The notes under the pieces: generated by a model
Database searches by the model: none
The model's input: the letters and a program-made list of their open reading frames with translations, nothing else
Told to the model about the DNA's origin: nothing
In this document: positions 58,113 through 64,000 of the stretch, one piece after another
Layout: each line of letters begins with the position of its first letter
Numbering within the stretch: position 1 is the stretch's first letter
Assembly: GCF_023272795.1 (NCBI RefSeq)
Contig: NZ_CP096829.1
Span: 682,001-746,000 of the forward strand
From: Flavobacterium humidisoli
GTDB lineage: Bacteria; Bacteroidota; Bacteroidia; Flavobacteriales; Flavobacteriaceae
DNA: 64,000 nucleotides
Reading direction: 5' to 3'
Made by a program: the position numbers and the translations under genes

Positions 58113-60329
58113 TTAATTTGATAACTCTAATTGATTTTTTACCAGTCTAAAATAGGCTCCCTGTTTCTCAACCAATTCTTGGTGGTTCCCTTCTTCTATT
58201 ATCCTACCTTTCTCCATGACTATTATATTATCCGCATTTTTAACAGTGCTTAATCTATGAGCAATTACCAGCGCAGTTTTACCTTCAAAAAAAGTATTAA
58301 GATTATTCATTATTATTTTTTCATTATTTGCATCTAAAGCACTTGTTGCCTCGTCAAAAAATAGAAAATTGGGATTTTTGTAAACTGCTCTAGCAATTAA
58401 CATTCTTTGCATTTGACCACCACTCAAATTTACACCACTTGTTCCAGAAGGCCCTATTCTTGTATTATAACCAGAAGGTAAAGACTCTATCATTTCTTCG
58501 AGGTTTGCCATTTTGACAGAATTCATTAAATCATTTTTGTTAATCACCCCTTCAGCATTAGATTCTGTAATGTTTCTTGCTATCGTATCTGTAAAAATAT
58601 AACCATCCTGCATCACTACACCACATGAGCTTCTCCATTTCTTTGTATCTATATTTTTAAGATTTATTCTACCTACAGTTATATCTCCTTCCGTTGGAGG
58701 ATACAATTTCAACAATACTTTTAACAAAGTGGTCTTTCCGCTACCACTTTCTCCAACTATAGCTGTTGTTTTACCTTGAGGAATATGCAAATTGATATTT
58801 TCCAAGATCATTTTTGATTTTTTCCCGCCGTATTGAAAATATATATTTTTTAAGTAGATATCATGATTCATAGGCACCTCATTATGGAATTCTGAATCTG
58901 AATATTCATCTTTTATATCATTTATTTCGTTCATCCTCTGAAGACTTATTTTAGCATCTTGAGCATCAATGAAAAATTGAAATAAAGTCATTAAGGGAGC
59001 ATTAAGCTGTCCTATTATATATTGAACTGCGACCATCATTCCCAAAGTCATATCACCTTTTATAACAGAATAAGCTGCAACAAAAGAAATAAATATATTT
59101 TTCACTTCGTTTATTGAATTTGCACCAATCGATTGAATTTGAGATAATTTTAAAGACTCAATAGATATTTTATAGAGTTTAATTCTCATTTCTTCCCAAC
59201 CCCATCTTCTTTTCTTCTCTGACCCATTAATTTTAATTTCCCTTATTCCATTTACTATTTGAATCAAACTGCTAGAATTTCCAGCGGATTCATCGAACCT
59301 CCTATAATCAAGTTCAGCTCTTTTCCTCATGAAAAAATTAATCCAGGCTACGTATAAAATTGCTCCAGTTAAAAAAACCAAAAAAATTGTAACATTATAT
59401 CCTAACAAAATAATCATGAAAATAATCATGTTGAGCATCGAGAAAAAGGTATTTGGGGAAGTTGTAAGAAATCTTTCCAATCTTTCAGAGTCCTGAACCC
59501 TTTGAAGTATATCTCCTGTAATTTTAGAATCAAAAAATGATACGGGAAGTTTCATTAATTTAATAATGAATTCAGAAGCTATTGTTAAATTTATCCTTGC
59601 ACCGATGTATAATAAAAGCCAACTTCTTATAATGCTAATTACGGACTGTGAGAGAAAAAGTGTTAATTGCGCAATTAAGACTAAAACAACAAAATTGATA
59701 TTTTTGTAATTTACTCCTTTATCAATTATTGCTTGGGTAAGAAATGGAAATATTATTTGAATTATACTGCCTATAAACAAACCTATAAAAAGTTGAATAA
59801 TATATTTCCTGTAAGGTTTGATGTAAGGTATCAGTGATTTGAAACCTTCTTTTTTCTTTACATCTTCTTTTCCCTCATAAAACGCAGGAGTAGTTTCTAA
59901 CAAAATTATTAAACCTTCGTCTGAATTATTTAGATATCTAGTATTTTGCCAACCCTCTATAAATTTCTCTTTATCATAAATTAATAAGCCGTGGTCAGGA
60001 TCGGATACATATACCTTGTTATTCTTAATTTTATATACTATAACAAAATGTCTCTGCCTCCAATGTACAATGCATGGTAAAGGTGCTTGCTTTTCAAGCG
60101 TGTCAAAATTAACTGTGGCAACTAAAGTTTTAAATCCAAGAATTTCAGCAGCATCTGTTATTCCCAACACCGACACTCCTTCAGTTGTAATTCCGCATAT
60201 ATCTCTCAGATAATCAGACGAATAAATCTTACCATAAAATTTAGCCAGAATTCGTAAACAAGTTGGACCACAATCGGTTCTGTCATATTGCCGATAAAAA
60301 GGGAATTTTCGTTCTTTAATTAGAAACAT
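58113..60329 (-). CDS. C39-peptidase-containing ABC exporter (PCAT)
   Basis: A 738-residue exporter starting at 60329 (MFLIKERKFPFYRQYDRTDC); an earlier in-frame Met is in the promoter region. The N-terminal C39 protease has catalytic Cys in RTDCGPTCLRILA, His in VHWRQRHFVIVYK and Asp in VSDPDHGLL. A six-helix ABC membrane domain spans about 170-450. The nucleotide-binding domain has Walker A GESGSGKTTLLK, signature VNLSGGQMQRMLIARAV, Walker B LFFDEATSALD and the H-loop AHRLST. It should cut the precursor peptides after Gly-Gly and export the cores. It is first in the operon. Confidence 0.93.
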   Translation of the reverse strand: MFLIKERKFPFYRQYDRTDCGPTCLRILAKFYGKIYSSDYLRDICGITTEGVSVLGITDAAEILGFKTLVATVNFDTLEKQAPLPCIVHWRQRHFVIVYKIKNNKVYVSDPDHGLLIYDKEKFIEGWQNTRYLNNSDEGLIILLETTPAFYEGKEDVKKKEGFKSLIPYIKPYRKYIIQLFIGLFIGSIIQIIFPFLTQAIIDKGVNYKNINFVVLVLIAQLTLFLSQSVISIIRSWLLLYIGARINLTIASEFIIKLMKLPVSFFDSKITGDILQRVQDSERLERFLTTSPNTFFSMLNMIIFMIILLGYNVTIFLVFLTGAILYVAWINFFMRKRAELDYRRFDESAGNSSSLIQIVNGIREIKINGSEKKRRWGWEEMRIKLYKISIESLKLSQIQSIGANSINEVKNIFISFVAAYSVIKGDMTLGMMVAVQYIIGQLNAPLMTLFQFFIDAQDAKISLQRMNEINDIKDEYSDSEFHNEVPMNHDIYLKNIYFQYGGKKSKMILENINLHIPQGKTTAIVGESGSGKTTLLKVLLKLYPPTEGDITVGRINLKNIDTKKWRSSCGVVMQDGYIFTDTIARNITESNAEGVINKNDLMNSVKMANLEEMIESLPSGYNTRIGPSGTSGVNLSGGQMQRMLIARAVYKNPNFLFFDEATSALDANNEKIIMNNLNTFFEGKTALVIAHRLSTVKNADNIIVMEKGRIIEEGNHQELVEKQGAYFRLVKNQLELSN

Positions 60330-60334
60330 TTTAA

Positions 60335-60364
60335 TATTTTTGGAAGTAAATATATACAAAAATA
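60335..60364. promoter_or_regulatory. Overlapping divergent -7 elements between exporter and aldo/keto reductase
   Basis: In the 34-bp divergent gap, TATTTTTG on the plus strand (60335-60342) faces TATTTTTG on the minus strand (60364-60357). A TTTG -33 box for the minus strand lies at 60389-60386, inside the reductase gene. The two promoters cannot be occupied freely at once. Confidence 0.4.
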
Positions 60365-61599
60365 TGGTTAACTTAAAAAATTTATCAAAAATTGGAATTG
60401 GCACCTATAGAATGTCTATTCAAGATTTAGAGCATAGAAATTCATTAAATTATGCAATAGAAAAAGGTATAAATTTAATTGACACAGCTTCTAACTATCA
60501 AAATGGAGATTCTGAAAAATTAATAGGAAACTTCATTAAAGATTCTCAAAGAAAAAATGTCTTTGTTGTAACTAAAGCTGGGTATATACAAGGTGATGAT
60601 ATAGAAAAAATAAAGGGTCTAAATATTAAAAAACTAATAAAAATTACTAATCATTTTTTTTATTCACTTGATAAAAAATTCATCAAATTTAAATTTTACG
60701 AATCATTAAAAAATTTGAACACAGATTATATTGATTGTTTTTTAATACATAATCCAGAACATTATTTTGCTATCGAAAATAATTACCAGAAAGACATTAA
60801 TAATGACATACTTGAAATTTTTGAATTTTTAGAAAGTTTGGTGACAGAAGGTAAATTAAGATATTATGGAATTAGCTCCAATAACATAGCTACTATTAAT
60901 TCTAAAGGAATTGATATTTATAAAATACTTGAATCAAAAAATAATTATCCTTCTTTTAAAATTTTACAATTTCCGTATAACCTTGTAGAAAGAGAGGCTT
61001 CAAACATTTTAATAAATAAAAATTCATTAATAAGCTTATCCAAAGAAAAAAACATTATTACAATGTCTAACAGACCTCTTAATTCAAGCCTAGATGGAAA
61101 AGTATTAAGGCTTGTATATAATAAATCTGATTTAAGTTTAATTGAACATGAAAAGGAAGAAGAACTTTTCAATTCTTTCTTAATAAAAATTACAGAAAAA
61201 CTAAAAATTTTAGGAGAAAATTCTCCATTGGATGTATTTTTACCGATAAAATTTTTTATTGACAATAGAAAAATTATTGCAAATTCTGAAGCAATTGATA
61301 AAGCCATAAATAACTATCTAATACCGTTTCTTTCTCAGATTGAATTAAACAATTATGAAACAATAAATATGTTACGAGAATTGCGCAATTATTGGGTACT
61401 TTTTTCCAAAGAATTTAACAATAAAAGGCTTGAAAGTTTACAGCAAGAATTAGTTCACAAAGGAATTTTAGATTCCAATGATAAAAGAGAGTTTCCAGTT
61501 TTAGCGTGCAATTTTTATCTTAAAAACGGAATTGATCATGTCTTAATGGGGCTACGGAATAAAAAATACATCGATGAGATTACAGAAATTTTACAATAG
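60364..61599 (+). CDS. Aldo/keto reductase of the peptide cluster
   Basis: A 411-residue protein starting at 60364 (MVNLKNLSKIGIGTYRMSIQ). The AKR catalytic tetrad is visible: Asp and Tyr in NLIDTASNYQNGDSEKLIG, Lys in VFVVTKAGYIQ, His in DCFLIHNPEH. Residues beyond about 330 form a helical C-terminal extension not usual in the roughly 320-residue family. It is divergent from the exporter, 34 bp apart, and at the edge of the cluster, so it may reduce a carbonyl on the peptide or be a passenger. Strongly A/T-rich like its neighbours. Confidence 0.8.
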   Translation: MVNLKNLSKIGIGTYRMSIQDLEHRNSLNYAIEKGINLIDTASNYQNGDSEKLIGNFIKDSQRKNVFVVTKAGYIQGDDIEKIKGLNIKKLIKITNHFFYSLDKKFIKFKFYESLKNLNTDYIDCFLIHNPEHYFAIENNYQKDINNDILEIFEFLESLVTEGKLRYYGISSNNIATINSKGIDIYKILESKNNYPSFKILQFPYNLVEREASNILINKNSLISLSKEKNIITMSNRPLNSSLDGKVLRLVYNKSDLSLIEHEKEEELFNSFLIKITEKLKILGENSPLDVFLPIKFFIDNRKIIANSEAIDKAINNYLIPFLSQIELNNYETINMLRELRNYWVLFSKEFNNKRLESLQQELVHKGILDSNDKREFPVLACNFYLKNGIDHVLMGLRNKKYIDEITEILQ

Positions 61600-61794
61600 C
61601 AATGTACAATTCTTATATGCTATAAAATAAATTGTAAAAACTACTCTATTTATTGGAGCTAATAATGTAAAATTAAAATTACTTAAGGCGAAATAAATAA
61701 ACTTAGAAATCATCATCTGTAATCATTAAATATTGAATTTCAATTCTTTAATTTTACAAAAAACTTCCTTTTTTTCTTAAATGTAAAGATTTGT

Positions 61795-62364
61795 CTAATC
61801 ATCATTAGCTATATTTTTCAGAGAATTTATATATGCTTTTTCCATTAGCATTTTGGTTTCTTTATCACTACTATTATACATATACTCCCAAGATTTTTTT
61901 ATCCTATCATTTTGAATTTGTTTGATTTCAATTTCTTTGTTATTATCGTTATAATGTATTGCCCATTTGTAAAGGTTGCTTATTACAACCATAATCGAAA
62001 GCCACAAAAACCACCTGCCAAAAACAATTTTATAAAATAGTTTTGCATCCTGTTCTGGAAATAACAAAATCTGAAATTTCCTAACGATACTTTTTGGTTG
62101 CCTACCAATCATATATTTTATGTCTAGAAAACCTTTTTGTAGAATAGCCTCAATTTGCTTAATATCCAATTGTTCTAAAACATTTTTTTCTATATTATGT
62201 TCCTTTTTAGACGCATCGATTTTATTCTCTATGTTTTTAACTGCAGTAATAAGAGCCTCAATATGCTGGTTATTTGTTTTCTGTTCCAGTGTAAATTCCT
62301 CCAGTACTAATTGTAATGTCTCCCTTTCTATATGACCTTTGTCTTTAATTGAATTTGTTTCCAT
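61795..62364 (-). CDS. Hypothetical membrane protein linked to mobilization genes
   Basis: A 189-residue protein: an N-terminal helical, coiled-coil region (about 1-70), a basic stretch (GRQPKSIVRKFQILLF), one membrane helix (about 118-134, FLWLSIMVVISNLYKWAI) and a charged C-terminus. No family was recognised with certainty; similar small membrane proteins accompany relaxase genes in Bacteroidota elements. It lies 18 bp downstream of the relaxase gene on the same strand. Confidence 0.65.
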   Translation of the reverse strand: METNSIKDKGHIERETLQLVLEEFTLEQKTNNQHIEALITAVKNIENKIDASKKEHNIEKNVLEQLDIKQIEAILQKGFLDIKYMIGRQPKSIVRKFQILLFPEQDAKLFYKIVFGRWFLWLSIMVVISNLYKWAIHYNDNNKEIEIKQIQNDRIKKSWEYMYNSSDKETKMLMEKAYINSLKNIANDD

Positions 62365-62382
62365 ATTTTTTATTTTTTAACA

Positions 62383-63399
62383 TCATCTCCTTAATGCTGG
62401 TTTCTTCTTTTTCTTTTGAGAAATTTTCTGTAATTCAGGATCGATATAATCCGGATCATATTCAGAATTCATTAACTGTCCTATAACTCCTAAAACCTCT
62501 TTAACAACTGTTTCTCTTGGTCTATCTAAACTATAGCCTTGCTTTTCTTTGTTTTGCTTTTCAGTAAAAGAATTAGGTATTGACTGACAATCTCTATCAT
62601 AATTTTTTTCTTCACCTGCATTTTTCATGGCATACTGTTGTTTCTGATTTAATATCTTTTCAATTTTCATCAATGAAAAACCAACTTCGCTTCCTTTTAT
62701 TTTTACTTTTTTATCATCTATAAAACAAATCCCCCTGCCCTTAAGAACTTTATAACCCAACTCCCGCATATGTCTTTCAAATGCTAAATAGGAACTGGTA
62801 TACTTTAATGTCTGTTGGATATCTTCTTTAAGCTTTTCTTTTCTACTATCATGGCGAGGCAACAACCTTTCTTTAGGAGAAAGGAATGCTCTTGGACTTA
62901 ATACTTTTTGAAGACCGTATTTCTTTTCAAGCCGTCGACAAAGTTCAGCCATGCGTTTGTAGCTATTGCTATCATTGGCAACCCTCCCATTAAAACCTAC
63001 TCGATTGGCTGCTATATGAATATGCTGCTCTTTGGTATCCTTATGCAGTACGCAGATGTATTGATTGTCTGCTATACCAAACTCCTTGGCACATTTTCTT
63101 CCAACTTCTCTCAATTGTTCTCTGGTCAATTTATCTTCCGGAGCTAAACGTAAGGTCAGATGCAGCATTGGTTTTTCAACACGCCTGCTTAATCTCCTGA
63201 CATCTTTAAACTGCTCTGTAAGCTCATATTTGTTACCGAAGCACTTATTATATTCTAATACTTCTGCTCGGCCTTTATGCTGCAGAAGGTCTTGCATTGC
63301 AAGTGCAAGTTTTTTCTCCTCAGACAATTCTCTTTTGTCTTCCAAACAGTAGCTGATACAATGATAAAAAGAGCTGCCTATGCTTACACGACCTATCAT
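62383..63399 (-). CDS. Relaxase/mobilization nuclease (MobA/VirD2-like)
   Basis: A 338-residue HUH-type relaxase. Motif I around MIGRVSIGSSFYHCISYCLE supplies the nicking Tyr. The metal-binding His run is EQHIHIAANRVGFNGRVAND. A long helical basic region (about 160-240) and a Lys-rich C-terminus (EKQNKEKQ, ISQKKKKKP) follow. It should nick oriT and pilot the element during transfer driven by another element's conjugation machinery. It overlaps the MobC-like gene by 4 bp. Confidence 0.9.
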   Translation of the reverse strand: MIGRVSIGSSFYHCISYCLEDKRELSEEKKLALAMQDLLQHKGRAEVLEYNKCFGNKYELTEQFKDVRRLSRRVEKPMLHLTLRLAPEDKLTREQLREVGRKCAKEFGIADNQYICVLHKDTKEQHIHIAANRVGFNGRVANDSNSYKRMAELCRRLEKKYGLQKVLSPRAFLSPKERLLPRHDSRKEKLKEDIQQTLKYTSSYLAFERHMRELGYKVLKGRGICFIDDKKVKIKGSEVGFSLMKIEKILNQKQQYAMKNAGEEKNYDRDCQSIPNSFTEKQNKEKQGYSLDRPRETVVKEVLGVIGQLMNSEYDPDYIDPELQKISQKKKKKPALRR

Positions 63400-63776
63400 G
63401 ACAAAATTTTTTTAATTTGGATAGCAAGATCTTTAACCTTCTCCGACTGTACTTTTAATTCCGCTCTTTCAAGCGGACTTAATTCATCATTACTATTTCT
63501 CTTTTTAGCTATCTGGTTTAGGTTGGCTGCCATGTGGTTGAGCACTCCGGTAAAGCTTAGAATTTCTTTTGGAAGAGCTTTATTTGTGCAATCAATCTTT
63601 GCCTTGAGTCCAATTTCACGAAGGTATTCGGAAACGGTAAGATTTACTTTTTTAGCTTTAGATTCAATTATTTTACGCTCGTAGAGTGTACATTTAATTG
63701 CCATAAGCTGGTCTCTTTTTACCGCCTTTTTCGGCCTACCTCCTCTATTTTTTTTAGTTTCATTCTGTTCTTCCAT
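63396..63776 (-). CDS. MobC-like mobilization protein
   Basis: A 126-residue small basic protein. A Lys/Arg-rich N-terminus (NETKKNRGGRPKKAVKRDQL), then a ribbon-helix-helix-like segment (LTVSEYLREIGLKA) and the conserved GVLNHMAANLNQIAKKRNSN block of the plasmid mobilization (MobC/BmgB-type) family. It probably helps the relaxase melt or bind oriT. The 4-bp ATGA overlap with the relaxase indicates coupling; the likely oriT is directly upstream. Confidence 0.88.
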   Translation of the reverse strand: MEEQNETKKNRGGRPKKAVKRDQLMAIKCTLYERKIIESKAKKVNLTVSEYLREIGLKAKIDCTNKALPKEILSFTGVLNHMAANLNQIAKKRNSNDELSPLERAELKVQSEKVKDLAIQIKKILS

Positions 63777-63833
63777 CGTCTCTTATCATTTATTTTTTGA
63801 ATGTGGCAACATGAAAAAAAACTCTCTCAACGA

Positions 63834-63900
63834 ATGCGATAGCATGAGGGGAGCCAGCGTTTTGGTTTTACCAAAACATAGCTGGCTACCACCGGGACGT
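63834..63900. other. Candidate origin of transfer (oriT)
   Basis: Upstream of the mobilization genes a small dyad ATGC-gata-GCAT (63834-63845) is followed by a strong two-part hairpin: AGCCAGC-g-TTTTGGT-ttt-ACCAAAA-cata-GCTGGCT (63852-63887). Beside it is a C/G-rich patch (ACCACCGGGACG) unlike the A/T-rich surroundings. Position and hairpins fit a relaxase target; the nick site is not identifiable by eye. Confidence 0.5.
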
Positions 63901-64000
63901 CATATAGATCGCCTAAAACTATGACCTCGTTTAACTTGCTGTTCCTGGTTTAACCATTCGTTTAAATCTTTCTTTGGTCGGTATAAAAAACTTTGGTCAG

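Noticed and set aside
61600..61794. Further short precursor peptides after the aldo/keto reductase gene
   Set aside because: No frame with a leader ending in Gly-Gly was found in this 195-bp A/T-rich gap.
1..64000. CRISPR arrays, rRNA operons, insertion sequences with transposase genes
   Set aside because: I looked for regularly spaced direct repeats, rRNA-like sequence and DDE transposase-like proteins and found none.

Overview
The window looks like chromosomal DNA of a Flavobacterium-type Bacteroidota bacterium. The evidence is the low G+C content, Bacteroidota-type promoters (a TAnnTTTG -7 box with no obvious Shine-Dalgarno), families such as DUF5686, LpxR-like, HopJ-like and PepSY-like proteins, a PID-CTERM-like sorting tail, and many 'sentence-like' intergenic repeats typical of flavobacterial genomes.

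Positions 1 to about 46,000 are mostly core chromosome. In order they hold: a DUF5686-type protein end, a cation/proton antiporter, a LytS/LytTR two-component pair, an RND/MMPL exporter, asnS, a GxxExxY nuclease-like gene inside an array of inverted repeats, rpoN, tdk, rsmI, a HopJ-like gene, recJ with an MFS transporter, an alpha/beta hydrolase, a tandem pair of 118-residue paralogs, a seven-heme cytochrome lipoprotein, lpxH, queD, an enoyl-CoA hydratase-like gene and tRNA-Ala(GGC). These are followed by lipoproteins and membrane proteins of unknown role, an LpxR-like gene, mtgA, an FAD oxidoreductase, an S9 peptidase, a hybrid histidine kinase, a sigma-54 activator, five tandem PepSY-like genes, the block pdxA / DUF177 / rpmF / fabH / accB / accC, and ribE. 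rpoN and its NtrC-type activator both lie in the window.

Positions 46,800 to 48,800 are an accessory island: a C5-cytosine DNA methyltransferase, an overlapping convergent Vsr-like endonuclease without the usual zinc cysteines, and an XRE-type regulator flanked by near-identical 35-bp repeats.

From about 48,930 to past the window end lies an integrative mobilizable element. Its left edge is the 3' half of a tRNA-Met(CAT) gene, next to a tyrosine recombinase. At the far right are a small membrane protein, an HUH relaxase, a MobC-like protein and a hairpin-rich candidate oriT.

The cargo of this element is the most interesting part of the window: a peptide-natural-product (RiPP/bacteriocin-like) cluster. 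Two short precursors share a double-glycine leader and a core beginning ILGACH; one of them, 59 residues, is easy to miss. They sit with a CmoA-like SAM enzyme, a carnosine-N-methyltransferase-like SAM enzyme, a DUF6734/glycosyltransferase-like protein, an HExxH-type peptide hydroxylase domain fused to a secreted TonB-C-like domain, a secreted TPR protein, an HlyD adaptor, a C39-peptidase ABC exporter, and a divergent aldo/keto reductase. The likely scheme is modification of the precursors in the cytosol, leader removal and export by the C39 ABC/HlyD machine, and possible periplasmic help from the TPR and TonB-C-like proteins.
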